Assembly (NCBI GenBank): GCA_003134685.1
Contig: PLCA01000016.1
Span: 361,988-425,987, forward strand
Length of the DNA stretch: 64,000 bases
From: Gemmatimonadota bacterium
GTDB taxonomy: Bacteria; Gemmatimonadota; Gemmatimonadetes; Gemmatimonadales; Gemmatimonadaceae
Direction of reading: 5' to 3'
The notes under the pieces are model-generated. The model did no database searches, was not told the origin of the DNA, and saw only the letters and a list, made by a program, of their open reading frames with translations. Positions 52,632 through 61,702 of this stretch are shown piece by piece. Every line of letters begins with the position of its first letter. Position 1 is the first letter of the stretch. The translations under genes and the position numbers were made by a program.

Positions 52632-53297
52632 ATGTCTGATCTCATGGCGTCCAAAACGGCGCGCCGGGGCTTCCTTGGCCGCATCGCCGCGGCCGCAGCG
52701 GTTGCCGGCTTGAGCGGCGTACTGCCATCGCGCGTGGCCGCCGAAAATGCGCCGAGCGGGGGCTCCGCCGACCCCGCGCTCGAGGCTTGGTTCGGGAAGA
52801 TCACGGGAAAGCACCGCATGGTCTTCGACGCGCCGGAGCCGAATAGCGGTATGGTCGCCATCTGGCCGCGGGTCTATCTCAATTCCATGGACGCCACCTA
52901 TCCCGGTCCGACGACGGCCGTCGTCATCCTGCGGCACGCGGCGCTTTCGCTCGCGCTGGGTGACGCTGTCTGGGCCAAGTACGGGATCGGTGAGATGTTC
53001 GGGATCAAGGACGGCGACGCGCCCGCCAAGCGGAACCCGTACGCCACGATCACGGGGCTTCCGATTCCGGGCCTGGGCATCGCCGAGCTGATCAAGTCGG
53101 GCGTCCTCGTGGGCGCATGCGACGTCGCGCTCACTATTTACAGCAGCGGCGCGGCCAAGAAGATGAGCCTCGATCCCGCCGCAGTGAAGAAGGAATGGAT
53201 CGCCGGCCTGCTGCCGGGCGTGCAAATGGTGCCGTCCGGTGTGCTCGGGGTGGCCCACGCGCAGGAGCTCGGGTGCGGGTACTGTTTCGCTGGGTAA
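52632..53297 (+). CDS. Tat-exported DsrE-like protein of unknown function
   Basis: 221 aa from ATG 52632 with a good ribosome site (GGAGGGG). Twin-arginine signal (KTARRGFLGRIAAAAAVAG) then a compact alpha/beta domain: TTAVVILRHAALSLALGDAVWAKYGIGEMFGI, ELIKSGVLVGACDVALTIYSSGAAKKM, VPSGVLGVAHAQELGCGYCF. The single internal Cys (GACDVAL) and the final CGYC resemble DsrE/DsrF-fold proteins. Twin-arginine export suggests a folded or metal-binding protein. Confidence 0.7.
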   Translation: MSDLMASKTARRGFLGRIAAAAAVAGLSGVLPSRVAAENAPSGGSADPALEAWFGKITGKHRMVFDAPEPNSGMVAIWPRVYLNSMDATYPGPTTAVVILRHAALSLALGDAVWAKYGIGEMFGIKDGDAPAKRNPYATITGLPIPGLGIAELIKSGVLVGACDVALTIYSSGAAKKMSLDPAAVKKEWIAGLLPGVQMVPSGVLGVAHAQELGCGYCFAG

Positions 53298-53391
53298 CGG
53301 AAAGGGGGGCCAGGGCCCAGGAGCCTGGCCCCCGCCACAGGTCTCCACCGACGCGGTTCGGCTGAGGGACCTTTGCGGGTAGATTCAGTGC

Positions 53392-54897
53392 ATGCACACC
53401 AACACCGCATCCAATCGTTCACCTCAGCGAGAACCGGAGAGCAATTCCCTCGCTGAGCGCTTGCGCGCAGCCGCGGATCTGCTCGAGAAGATCGTCGCCG
53501 ATCGTTCTCTGCTTGCAGACATTCCCGAAGCCGATCGCAACCGGTTCCTGAATGCGGCCGGTCGCGTTTCGCGTCCCGACGCGCTCAGCCGGCGCCAGCT
53601 GCTGAAGGTCGTGAAACGGAATAAGCGAGCCGAGAGAGTACAACGCGCAGAGAGCGTGCTCGCCGCAACCGGCATCCGCAAGCTGCGCCGCGAGCCAGTC
53701 TTCATCACTTCGCCGAACATCTATCCGCCGAAATCGGGCGAGCTCCTCACCAGCGGCGCGCCGCATCCCGAAACTGAAGACTCTCGCAAGTGTTACGTCT
53801 GCAAGAAGGAATTCTCGACGGTCCACCATTTCTACGACCGCCTGTGCATCCCCTGCGCCGAGGAGAATTTCGCGAAGCGTACGGAGCTCGCGGATTTGAG
53901 TGGACGCGTCGCCCTGCTCACCGGCGGCCGCGTGAAGATCGGCTACCAGGCAGGGATCAAGCTCCTTCGCGCTGGTGCGCGTCTCATCGTCACTACGCGT
54001 TTTCCTCGCGACTCGGCGGCTCGCTACGCTCGCGAGCCCGATTTCCGCGAATGGGCCGACCGGCTCGAGATCTACGGCCTCGACCTGCGACATACGCCGA
54101 GCGTGGAAGCATTCTGCACGGAGGTGCTGGCGACGGAGCAGCGACTGGACTTCATCATCAACAACGCGTGCCAGACTGTCCGCCGCCCGGTCGACTTCTA
54201 CGAGCACATGAGGGAAACAGAAACCGCGGCGCTGACCTCGATGCCCGCTCACGTGCGAGGCCTGCTCGGCACGTACGAGGATCCGCAAGCAAGCCACACG
54301 ATCCATCCGAAGTCGGATGTCTCGCTTCTTGGGCGCGGGCCACAGGAGGATGGAAGTCTCTTTCCGATCGGACTGCTCGACCAGGATCTGCAGCAGCTGG
54401 ATCTCCGGGGGCGCAACTCCTGGCGGATGCTGCTGGCCGAAGTATCGTCCGTTGAGCTGCTCGAGGTCCATCTCGTCAACGCAATTGCGCCGTTCATCAT
54501 CAACGCGCGGCTCAAGCCGTTGATGATGCGAACGCCCGAGCGCGACAAGCACATCGTCAACGTCTCTGCCGTCGAGGGGCAATTCTACCGCTCGCACAAA
54601 ACGATTCGGCATCCGCACACGAACATGGCGAAGGCGGCGCTCAACATGATGACCAGGACCTCCTCCGCCGATTATGTAGCTGACGGAATTCACATGAACA
54701 GTGTCGACACGGGATGGATCACGGACGAGGATCCGGAAGAGATTGCCGCGCGGAAAACCGCTGAGCATCGCTTCCATCCTCCGTTGGACATCGTGGATGG
54801 CGCGGCAAGAATCGTTGACCCGATTATTTCCGGGTTCAACACCGGCATTCATGTGTGGGGCAAGTTCCTCAAGGACTATCGCTCGACTGACTGGTAG
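53392..54897 (+). CDS. SDR-fold protein with zinc-ribbon N-terminal extension, catalytic Tyr replaced
   Basis: 501 aa. Residues 1-170 are an extension with a treble/zinc-ribbon pair Cys134-x2-Cys137 and Cys152-x2-Cys155. The Rossmann domain begins at [16 protein letters not shown] (171-186). Where SDR enzymes have YxxxK the sequence is [12 protein letters not shown], so the Tyr position is Thr (TNMAK) while Lys is kept. NxxQ-type loop IINNACQT is intact. It may bind NAD(P) without classical dehydrogenase chemistry, or belong to the widespread but uncharacterised HTNMAK subgroup. Confidence 0.75.
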   Translation: MHTNTASNRSPQREPESNSLAERLRAAADLLEKIVADRSLLADIPEADRNRFLNAAGRVSRPDALSRRQLLKVVKRNKRAERVQRAESVLAATGIRKLRREPVFITSPNIYPPKSGELLTSGAPHPETEDSRKCYVCKKEFSTVHHFYDRLCIPCAEENFAKRTELADLSGRVALLTGGRVKIGYQAGIKLLRAGARLIVTTRFPRDSAARYAREPDFREWADRLEIYGLDLRHTPSVEAFCTEVLATEQRLDFIINNACQTVRRPVDFYEHMRETETAALTSMPAHVRGLLGTYEDPQASHTIHPKSDVSLLGRGPQEDGSLFPIGLLDQDLQQLDLRGRNSWRMLLAEVSSVELLEVHLVNAIAPFIINARLKPLMMRTPERDKHIVNVSAVEGQFYRSHKTIRHPHTNMAKAALNMMTRTSSADYVADGIHMNSVDTGWITDEDPEEIAARKTAEHRFHPPLDIVDGAARIVDPIISGFNTGIHVWGKFLKDYRSTDW

Positions 54898-54943
54898 AAT
54901 CGCACGGAGCTGAACCAAGCCACCAGACCCTTCACCCAACATC

Positions 54944-55672
54944 ATGTCCCCCATACTCGCAGAGCTTTTCGGAACCGCGATCCTCATAGTGCTCGGCGAC
55001 GGCGTCGTCGCCAACGTCGTGCTTCAACGGACGAAAGGCCACGACTCCGGCTGGATCGTCATCACCGCTGGCTGGGCGCTCGCCGTCACGATCGCCGTCT
55101 ACTGCGTGAACAGCATCAGCGGCGCGCACTTGAATCCTGCCGTTACGATCGCGCTGGCGTCCATCGGAGCCTTCGATTGGGCCAAGGTTCCCATGTACAT
55201 CGCCGCTCAGATCGCCGGTGGATTCCTGGGCGGCGTCATCGTGTGGCTCGCATATCTGCCGCACTGGAAGGCGACGCCGGATCCGGTGAGCAAGCTCGCG
55301 GTGTTCTCCACCACACCCGCGATCCGTCAGCCGGGCGCCAATCTCCTGGCGGAGATCATCGGCGGATTCGCGCTCGTGCTCGCGCTCCTCGCAGTGATCT
55401 CGCCCGGCAACTTCGTGCCCGGCTCGGACTTGGCGAAGGGATTCGGGCCGCTGCTCGTCGGCGTGATCGTGATGGCGATCGGTCTCTCGCTTGGCGGTCC
55501 CACCGGTTACGCGATCAATCCCGCGCGCGATCTCGGGCCGCGGATCGCGCACGCCGTGCTCCCGATCGCCGGCAAGGGGAGCTCCGACTGGGGCTACGCG
55601 TGGATTCCGATCATCGGTCCAATTATCGGCGGCGTGCTCGGCGCGCTGGTGTACCAGATGGTGTGGAAGTAA
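54944..55672 (+). CDS. Aquaporin/glycerol facilitator (MIP family)
   Basis: 242 aa, six helices and two half-helices. Both NPA boxes are present: GAHLNPAVTIAL and GYAINPARDLGPR. Asp after the second NPA (NPARD) is the glyceroporin-type residue. It moves glycerol or water across the inner membrane. Confidence 0.92.
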   Translation: MSPILAELFGTAILIVLGDGVVANVVLQRTKGHDSGWIVITAGWALAVTIAVYCVNSISGAHLNPAVTIALASIGAFDWAKVPMYIAAQIAGGFLGGVIVWLAYLPHWKATPDPVSKLAVFSTTPAIRQPGANLLAEIIGGFALVLALLAVISPGNFVPGSDLAKGFGPLLVGVIVMAIGLSLGGPTGYAINPARDLGPRIAHAVLPIAGKGSSDWGYAWIPIIGPIIGGVLGALVYQMVWK

Positions 55673-55694
55673 TGAGTCTATACCTTGCCTGGAC

Positions 55695-55724
55695 CAATCG
55701 CTCGGCATGATGAACAGCGGTGCG
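55695..55724 (+). repeat. 30-bp direct repeat, left copy, at the glutamine cyclotransferase start
   Basis: Matches 56644-56673 at 28 of 30 positions, same orientation. It contains the ATGATGAACAGCGG start of the cyclotransferase gene. The right copy is the antisense of the last codons (PLFIMTSD) of the phosphofructokinase gene. Confidence 0.8.
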
Positions 55725-56603
55725 ATACGTATCGTCGCGGCGCTTTGTCTCGCAGCCTGCGACGGGAACGCGAGTGACAACAGCGCTGATCGATCGCCGG
55801 CGCTCCCACCCGGCATGCAAACGCTGCCTCAGACTCACGCCGAAGCGCGGCCGCCGGCAATTCCCTTTGACACAACCACGCCTCGTGTCTCGCCTCGCGT
55901 CATCCGAAGTTGGCCGCACGATACCGCGGCGTATACGCAAGGACTGGCGATCTATCGCGGGCGGTTGCTCGAAAGCACGGGACTTCTGGGCCAGTCAGAT
56001 GTGCGCGAGGTGGATTTGGCGACAGGAAGCGTCCGTCGCAGAAGGGCGCTGCCCGCGACAGAGTTCGGAGAGGGAATAACTGTGGTTGGAGACCGCCTTT
56101 ACCAACTGACATGGCGCGGCGGCCGGGGACACGTCTATGATGCCACTACACTCAGCCCAATTGACAGCTTCTCATATGCCGGCGAGGGATGGGGACTCAC
56201 GACTGACACTCGCGTTTTGTACATGAGCGACGGCACCAGTCGAATTCGCGTGCTGGATCCAACCGGATTCCGCGAGCTACGCACGATACGGGTGCGCGAG
56301 ACAGATAGCACGGTCTGGATGCTCAATGAGTTGGAGTGGGTGCGGGGTGAGCTGTGGGCGAACGTGTATCAGACAGATCTCATTGCTCGCATCGACCCGA
56401 CAACTGGGCGTGTCGTGGGTTGGATTGATGTGGGGAATTTGCTAACTGCAGCGCAACGCCAGGACGTAGCCAGGCGCGGCGGCGTCGCGAACGGCATCGC
56501 ATTCGATTCGGTCAGGAATCGGCTGTTCGTAACCGGGAAACTCTGGCCCCGCTTATTCGAGGTCGACGTAGCCAGCATTGCGCGCTCATCGAACCGGCCA
56601 TGA
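55707..56603 (+). CDS. Glutaminyl-peptide cyclotransferase (beta-propeller type) lipoprotein
   Basis: 298 aa from ATG 55707 (ATG ATG tandem). Lipobox LAACD. The five-bladed propeller glutamine cyclotransferase pattern is complete: RSWPHDTAAYTQGLAIYRGRLLESTG, LLGQSDVREVDLATG, GEGWGLTTDTRVLYMSDGTSRI, VWMLNELEWVRGELWANVYQTDLIARIDPTTG, GVANGIAFDSVRNRLFVTGK. It cyclises N-terminal Gln to pyroglutamate on exported peptides. Flanked by 30-bp direct repeats. Confidence 0.88.
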   Translation: MMNSGAIRIVAALCLAACDGNASDNSADRSPALPPGMQTLPQTHAEARPPAIPFDTTTPRVSPRVIRSWPHDTAAYTQGLAIYRGRLLESTGLLGQSDVREVDLATGSVRRRRALPATEFGEGITVVGDRLYQLTWRGGRGHVYDATTLSPIDSFSYAGEGWGLTTDTRVLYMSDGTSRIRVLDPTGFRELRTIRVRETDSTVWMLNELEWVRGELWANVYQTDLIARIDPTTGRVVGWIDVGNLLTAAQRQDVARRGGVANGIAFDSVRNRLFVTGKLWPRLFEVDVASIARSSNRP

Positions 56604-56642
56604 CCACAGCTCGAATCGCTGAGATGGTCATCTTCTGCCCCA

Positions 56643-57833
56643 TCAATCGCTCGTCATGATGAACAGCGGCGCGCCGTCGAACTCGTAAATCGGCCGCAGG
56701 CGATCCGTGTTGTAGTACTTCTTGACGTCGACGATTTTCTTCTCCGACGTCACGCTCGTGATCGCTACGCTGTCGTAAAAGCCCTTGTGCACGCTCACGA
56801 GCCGGCCGAACTCCTTCTTCAGGATCAGATCGAGCGCGAGATTGCCGAACGCCATCGGCACGATCGAGTCGAGCGCATCCGGATCGCCCGAGCGAACGAG
56901 ATAGCCGAGCCGCTGGTTCACGACGTCGATCCGCCTGCCGTTGTTGTATTTGGGCGAATACTCCTTGAGCGCGGCCGCGACCTTGTCACCGATGCCGCCG
57001 AGCTTGCGGTGTCCGAACATGTCCTTCTCTTCGCTCTCGAAGCTCATTCCTTCCTGCGTCTTGAGGTGTGCTCCCTCCGACACGAGCGCCACCGAGTACT
57101 TACTGGGATTCCTGTTGTGGTCGTAGGTCATCAGCTCGGCGAGATGCTCGACGTCTACCGGATACTCCGGGATGAGGCAGCGGTCGGCCGCACCGGCCAT
57201 CGTCGGCAGGAGCGCCGTGAAGCCGGCGTATCTGCCGAAAACCTCGATGACCAGAAAGCGCTCGTGGGACCCGGCCGAGGTGCGCAGACGGTGCGTGAGC
57301 TCGATCGTGCGCGTGACGCAGGTACTGAAGCCGATGCAGTAATCGCTGCCGTACACGTCGTTGTCCATCGTCTTCGGGATGGCGACGACGTGTACGCCTT
57401 CATCGTGCAGGCGTTTGCCGTAGCTGAGCGTGTCGTCGCCTCCGATCGGAATCAGTACGTCGACGCCGATGTGCTCGAGGTTCTTGAGCACGTCCTTCGT
57501 GACGTCGTTGATTGGCTCGTCGTAGCCGGTGAGATGCGCCGGCACGCGCGCGCGTGGCAGGTGGCTTGGCCTCGTTCGAGAGGTGTGGAGAAAAGTGCCG
57601 CCGCTGCGGCCGGCGCGATTCACGACGGCTTCCGAGAGCTCCACCACGCTTTCGGAGTTGTCGGCGCCATCGTCGCGATTGTAGTCGACGAGTCCCGCCC
57701 AACCGCGCCGAATACCGATAACACGGTACCCTTCGCGCAGCGCGCGGATGGTGATCGCCCTGATGGCGGGATTGAGACCGGGGACGTCGCCGCCGCCGGT
57801 GAGAATCGCAATTGTTGGTTTGTTGATCGTCAT
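56643..57833 (-). CDS. 6-phosphofructokinase, probably pyrophosphate-dependent
   Basis: 396 aa. GGGDVPGLN starts the nucleotide/PPi domain. Key positions: GGDDT (131-135), where ATP enzymes have GGDGS/T, and PKTMDND (153-159), where ATP enzymes have PGTIDND. The Asp and Lys at these sites are diagnostic for PPi-dependent phosphofructokinases. It catalyses a reversible fructose 6-phosphate/PPi reaction and saves ATP. Its 3' end carries the right direct repeat. Confidence 0.88.
   Translation of the reverse strand: MTINKPTIAILTGGGDVPGLNPAIRAITIRALREGYRVIGIRRGWAGLVDYNRDDGADNSESVVELSEAVVNRAGRSGGTFLHTSRTRPSHLPRARVPAHLTGYDEPINDVTKDVLKNLEHIGVDVLIPIGGDDTLSYGKRLHDEGVHVVAIPKTMDNDVYGSDYCIGFSTCVTRTIELTHRLRTSAGSHERFLVIEVFGRYAGFTALLPTMAGAADRCLIPEYPVDVEHLAELMTYDHNRNPSKYSVALVSEGAHLKTQEGMSFESEEKDMFGHRKLGGIGDKVAAALKEYSPKYNNGRRIDVVNQRLGYLVRSGDPDALDSIVPMAFGNLALDLILKKEFGRLVSVHKGFYDSVAITSVTSEKKIVDVKKYYNTDRLRPIYEFDGAPLFIMTSD
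56644..56673 (+). repeat. 30-bp direct repeat, right copy, in the PFK 3' end
   Basis: 28 of 30 identical to 55695-55724. Here it is antisense to the last codons and stop of the PFK gene, so this is probably the original copy. Confidence 0.8.
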
Positions 57834-57874
57834 GGGTCCAAAGCTAGCGGGGGCAGGCCATTCATCGGGGGATC

Positions 57875-59395
57875 CTAATCATGCGACTTCAAGCCGAGGC
57901 GACGGAGCGCGTGCCGGCGATTCGGCTCCTTCTCGAGCGTCGCGCGATACTCCGCGCTCGCCTCGGCTGGCCGCTTGAGCTCCGTCAGCATATCGCCGAG
58001 CAGCTCATGCGCCGGCGCCAGCGGCCCGGGTGTCACAGCGCTTTTATCGGTCGCGTCCTCACGCGTCACGGCTTCGCGCATGCGCATCAGAGCATCGTTC
58101 TCCCGATGCTCGGCGAGGTCGAGCCAGGCCTGGGCGGCGAGATGCTGGATGGCCACCTGCTCCGACCAGTATCCTTCGCCCGTCGCGCTCAACTGCTGCT
58201 GAATCGACGCCAACGAATCGACGGCCGCCTTTGCTTTTGCGAGATCGCCGATGTGCGACGCGCCGAGCGCGCGGGCGAAGTACGTCATCGCTTCCGTGTA
58301 CGGATAGGCGCTCGCTTTCGGCTCGAGCGCGGCGGCTTCCGTCCAGGCGCTCCGCTCGAGCGCCCAGCGCGCCGGAATCGCCGCCAGCGCGAACACGCCT
58401 GCTGAACCGGGCGCGGCGCCCGTAACCGCGTTGGGGTCGAATCGCGCCGCGAGTGCCGGCAGTCCATCGAGAATCGCTTTCGCCTCGGACTCCTTTCCCA
58501 TCTGCAGATACGCGTACATGTCGTAGTCGGCGGCGTGCAACGCTTCTGCGATAGAGCCGGTGCTCAGCGCGACCTTGATCGACCGATTGTTTGCGTCGAC
58601 TGATTCCTGCCACATGCCGACCCTGGTAAACGTGTGCGAAGGCATATGCAGCGCGTGCGCGGCGGACGGCGCGATGCTCGCATAGCGCTCCGCGGCCGCT
58701 CGCGCCTTGTCAGCAAGCGCCGGATAGTCGTAGGTGTGAATGATGTAATGCGCGAGCCCAGGGTGATTCGGCTGCTTCGCCCAGAGCGCTTCGAGAATAC
58801 TGCCCGCCTTCAGCTGATTTGTGTACGTCTTGTCCGTCGGCGACGCGGACGCAGTGAGCGAGATGGCGTAGAAGATCATGGCCTCGGTATCTGCCGGCTG
58901 CTGCATCGCGAGCTCGTTCATCGCGCTTGCGTAGGCGACGACACGCGTCTGCTGATCCTTGTGCTCGAAGTCGTCGTAGAGCTGGCTGACGGCGTGTATA
59001 TAGGCGCGCTCTCGCTCGGAGGCGTGAACGCCGCGTCGCGTCGCGTCGTCGACAGCCTGTTGGCCCTGACGGAGCTGCGCGACGGATCGATTTCCGGCCG
59101 CCATCGGATTGGTCCATCGACTGAGCGCGATCCCCCAGTCCGCCATCGCGCACGTGGAGTCGGCAGCGAGCACTGCATTGAAGGCCTGGATCGACGCGCC
59201 AAATTCGAAGGAGTGCAGCAGCGCAACGGCGCGGTCGAACTGCGGCGCGACGCTGGGGCTGCACGACGTCGCGAAGTGAACGGTGCCCAACTTTTCAGTC
59301 GGCGTCGCCTCGGGATGTGCGTGCTCCTGCGAATACGCGGCGACCGCGGGGAGAGTGAGAAGAACCGCGGCCGCGGCGACAGATAAGCGTGTCAT
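57875..59395 (-). CDS. Secreted TPR-repeat protein
   Basis: 506 aa from ATG 59395, which starts a signal peptide (cleavage near AYSQ). About ten tetratricopeptide-like helix pairs: FDRAVALLHSFEFGASIQAFNAVLAADSTCAMADWGIALS, AEALHAADYDMYAYLQMG, HELLGDMLTELKRPAEASAEYRATLEKEPNRRHAL. Similar long periplasmic TPR proteins are common in this group and act as binding scaffolds. Confidence 0.85.
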   Translation of the reverse strand: MTRLSVAAAAVLLTLPAVAAYSQEHAHPEATPTEKLGTVHFATSCSPSVAPQFDRAVALLHSFEFGASIQAFNAVLAADSTCAMADWGIALSRWTNPMAAGNRSVAQLRQGQQAVDDATRRGVHASERERAYIHAVSQLYDDFEHKDQQTRVVAYASAMNELAMQQPADTEAMIFYAISLTASASPTDKTYTNQLKAGSILEALWAKQPNHPGLAHYIIHTYDYPALADKARAAAERYASIAPSAAHALHMPSHTFTRVGMWQESVDANNRSIKVALSTGSIAEALHAADYDMYAYLQMGKESEAKAILDGLPALAARFDPNAVTGAAPGSAGVFALAAIPARWALERSAWTEAAALEPKASAYPYTEAMTYFARALGASHIGDLAKAKAAVDSLASIQQQLSATGEGYWSEQVAIQHLAAQAWLDLAEHRENDALMRMREAVTREDATDKSAVTPGPLAPAHELLGDMLTELKRPAEASAEYRATLEKEPNRRHALRRLGLKSHD

Positions 59396-59533
59396 GTGGC
59401 TCCTTGATTCTGCGGCTCGAGAGCGCGAACGGCAAGTTCTTGCTGCCTGGGAATTTGGAGGCACTGGATGCGACTTCCCGCCATCCTACGCCACTTCCGC
59501 ATGCGACGTCGTCACAGTTGTTGTAATGTGATT

Positions 59534-59556
59534 GCAGCTAAACCAGGGCGTCAGGC
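59534..59556 (+). other. Right half of an attC-like site before a small membrane gene
   Basis: GCAGCT, AAC, GGGCGT and AGGCC occur in the same order and spacing as in the right half of the 11041-11133 attC (11111-11135); the core is GTCAGGC instead of GTTAGGC. ATG of the next gene is 5 nt after it, as in a cassette. No matching left half is seen upstream. Confidence 0.35.
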
Positions 59557-59561
59557 CACAT

Positions 59562-59975
59562 ATGAACGCAACAGGTCACATTCGGTGGGTCCGGGCTGTG
59601 CTGCTCGTGGGCATCCTGTACCTTGCTGCCGGTCTCGTCTTCGGGGCACTCGCCAGATCGGCCGGGTCCAATCAGGTGCGGGATGCGTGGCGCTTAGCCG
59701 CCTGGGTGATCAGCGCCGCCGCGTTCGGCGCGCACATAGTTTACGAACAGATTCGGCTGCGTAGCTCGTCTACGACAACGGCACTGCACGCATCGTTGGC
59801 TGCCGGCCTGGGTGCGTTCGGACTTGCGGTCGCGGCAAGGCTTCATGCGCAGGCAACGCAGCACCATTTCCCCGCCATCGCCATCCTGATATGGCCAGTC
59901 ATGACGGCGCTGCCCGCGTTTGTCGTCGCGCTGGCGGCGGCCGCCGTGCTCACCCGAGCGCGGCGCAGCGTTTAG
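59562..59975 (+). CDS. Small membrane protein, possibly cassette-borne
   Basis: 137 aa from ATG 59562, directly after an attC-right-half-like sequence. Four helices: LLVGILYLAAGLVFGALA, AWVISAAAFGAHIVYEQ, LHASLAAGLGAFGLAVAARLHA, IAILIWPVMTALPAFVVALAAAAVL. No recognised family. No clear Shine-Dalgarno. Stop is in GTTTAGGC. Confidence 0.65.
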   Translation: MNATGHIRWVRAVLLVGILYLAAGLVFGALARSAGSNQVRDAWRLAAWVISAAAFGAHIVYEQIRLRSSSTTTALHASLAAGLGAFGLAVAARLHAQATQHHFPAIAILIWPVMTALPAFVVALAAAAVLTRARRSV

Positions 59976-59995
59976 GCAGGACCGCGGTAGCGAGT

Positions 59996-61039
59996 TTAGG
60001 GGATGAGCGCGGGTCCGAGTTCCTTGCGCAACGTGGGCGCGACGCGGGTGCCGAGCAATTCGATGGCTTGCATGAGCTTCGCGTGGGGCAGGGAAGCTGC
60101 GTTCATTTGAAAAGTGAAGCGTGAAACGCCGCCCAGCGCTTCGCTATGTCGAATGATCTTCTCTGTAACCTCGTCGGGACTGCCAATCAGCAGCGCGCCT
60201 TGTGGACCTCGCTGAGCGTCGAAAGCCGCATGGGTGACGGGAGGCCATCCACGCTCCTTCCCGATGTCGGTGAAGGCGCGAGCGTAGCCGGGAAAGAAGT
60301 CATCGGCCGCCTCCTGCGTTGTCGTCGCGACATAGCCGAGCGAGTGCACGCCGACCTTGAGCCGATCGGGCGAGTGCCCTGCACGCAGGCCCGCCTCTCG
60401 ATAGAGATCGATGAGCGAACGGAATCTGTGCGTTTGCCCCCCGATGATGGCGACCATCAAGGGAAGTCCGAGCGCGCCGGCGCGGACGAATGATGTTGGG
60501 GTTCCACCAACACCCAGCCATATCGGCAAGGGATTCTGCAGTGGTCTCGGGTAGACGCCCTGGCCGGTGAGAGCAGCTCTATGCTTGCCGGACCAGGTAA
60601 CGTGCTCGTTGTCACGGATCTTGAGCAGCAGGTCCAGGTTCTCGGCGAACAGCGAGTCGTAGTCCTCCAGTCGGAGACCGAACAACGGGAACGAATCGAC
60701 GAACGAGCCACGGCCTACGACGATTTCCGCCCGGCCCTGCGATATGAGATCGAGAGTGGCGAAGTTCTGAAATACTCGCACCGGGTCGGCCGAGCTAAGG
60801 ACTGTTACAGCGCTGGTGAGACGTATGCGACTCGTTCGGGCCGCCGCGGCCGCGAGAATGACGGCAGGAGCGGAGTCCAGGAAGTCCTTGCGATGGTGTT
60901 CCCCGATTCCGAAGACGTCGAGTCCAACCTGGTCGGCGTGTTCGATCTCCTCGATCAGGTTATTCAGGCGCTCGGTTGCACTTAGCTCCCGGCTGGTGTC
61001 AGTGTGCGCCGCTGCGAAGCTATCAATGCCGATCTGCAC
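59996..61039 (-). CDS. LLM-class (luciferase-like) flavin oxidoreductase
   Basis: 347 aa from GTG 61039, overlapping the DoxX gene by 17 bp. TIM-barrel bacterial luciferase-like protein: GIGEHHRKDFLDSAPAVILAAAAARTSRIRLTSAVTVLSSADPVRVFQ, GRAEIVVGRGSF, IWLGVGGTPTS. FMN or F420 may be the cofactor. Coupled to a DoxX gene, opposite an HxlR regulator, which suggests a redox or electrophile response. Confidence 0.85.
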   Translation of the reverse strand: MQIGIDSFAAAHTDTSRELSATERLNNLIEEIEHADQVGLDVFGIGEHHRKDFLDSAPAVILAAAAARTSRIRLTSAVTVLSSADPVRVFQNFATLDLISQGRAEIVVGRGSFVDSFPLFGLRLEDYDSLFAENLDLLLKIRDNEHVTWSGKHRAALTGQGVYPRPLQNPLPIWLGVGGTPTSFVRAGALGLPLMVAIIGGQTHRFRSLIDLYREAGLRAGHSPDRLKVGVHSLGYVATTTQEAADDFFPGYARAFTDIGKERGWPPVTHAAFDAQRGPQGALLIGSPDEVTEKIIRHSEALGGVSRFTFQMNAASLPHAKLMQAIELLGTRVAPTLRKELGPALIP

Positions 61040-61586
61040 TCGTGGCCCCCGCCATTTGGTTTTGCGCAATCGCGGGACGCCGGCGCAAGGCGACATTGGC
61101 GAAGCCGCCGACGATCCCCAGTGTCAAAGCAATCCATGTGTCGACCGCGGGCAAGTGCCCCGCGATTCCCAGCCACGCGTCGAGGGAGTACTGACCGAAG
61201 CCGGTCACAGCGAGCGCGAGCGCGGCGGTGGCGTAGAGCAGAGTGAGCTCGATTCCATTTTTGGCGATTATTCCGTGCTCCCAATGCACCGTGACCGCCG
61301 CGACGATCATGACGGAGATCATGAGTGCCGGCCCGACGGGACCGAGAAAGCCTAGTGCAACGAGCAGTCCGCTCGCGATCTCGCTGATCGCGGCCGCTCC
61401 GGCGAAGGCGCTGCCGGGCTGAAAGCCGATCTGCTCGAAGAACTGGCCAGTTGCTTTGAGACCGTAGCCGCCGAACCAGCCGAACATCTTCTGCGCTCCG
61501 TGGGCGGCCATGAGCAGGCCAATGACGACCCGCGCCACCAGGAGTCCAACGCTGAAGGTCTGAAAATCCGCTATGTAGGTACCCAT
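61023..61586 (-). CDS. DoxX family membrane protein
   Basis: 187 aa, four to five helices. LLVARVVIGLLMAAHGAQKMFGWFGGYGLKATGQFFEQIGF and AAAISEIASGLLVALGFLGPVGPALMISVMIVAAVTVHW carry the DoxX signature. Together with the LLM gene downstream it forms a unit that diverges from the HxlR regulator, a pairing often seen in response to quinones or reactive electrophiles. Confidence 0.9.
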   Translation of the reverse strand: MGTYIADFQTFSVGLLVARVVIGLLMAAHGAQKMFGWFGGYGLKATGQFFEQIGFQPGSAFAGAAAISEIASGLLVALGFLGPVGPALMISVMIVAAVTVHWEHGIIAKNGIELTLLYATAALALAVTGFGQYSLDAWLGIAGHLPAVDTWIALTLGIVGGFANVALRRRPAIAQNQMAGATSADRH

Positions 61587-61610
61587 GGTGCAGCTCCTTC
61601 CGTCGATATA

Positions 61611-61637
61611 GGTTACTGTTGGTAACTATCGGCAACC
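61611..61637. promoter_or_regulatory. Likely HxlR operator
   Basis: GGTTAC (61611-61616), GTAAC (61622-61626) and GGCAACC (61631-61637) form overlapping inverted half-sites between the divergent DoxX and HxlR genes. Confidence 0.5.
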
Positions 61638-61702
61638 TAAGGCACTCGTTCGCAACCAAAAAGAAGGCACGCGAACGTGCCTGAGTCACCTCGGAGTAAC
61701 CA

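Noticed and set aside
59968-59975. GTTTAGGC at the end of the 59562 gene as an integron core
   Set aside because: It carries an extra T relative to GTTRRRY and has no partner.
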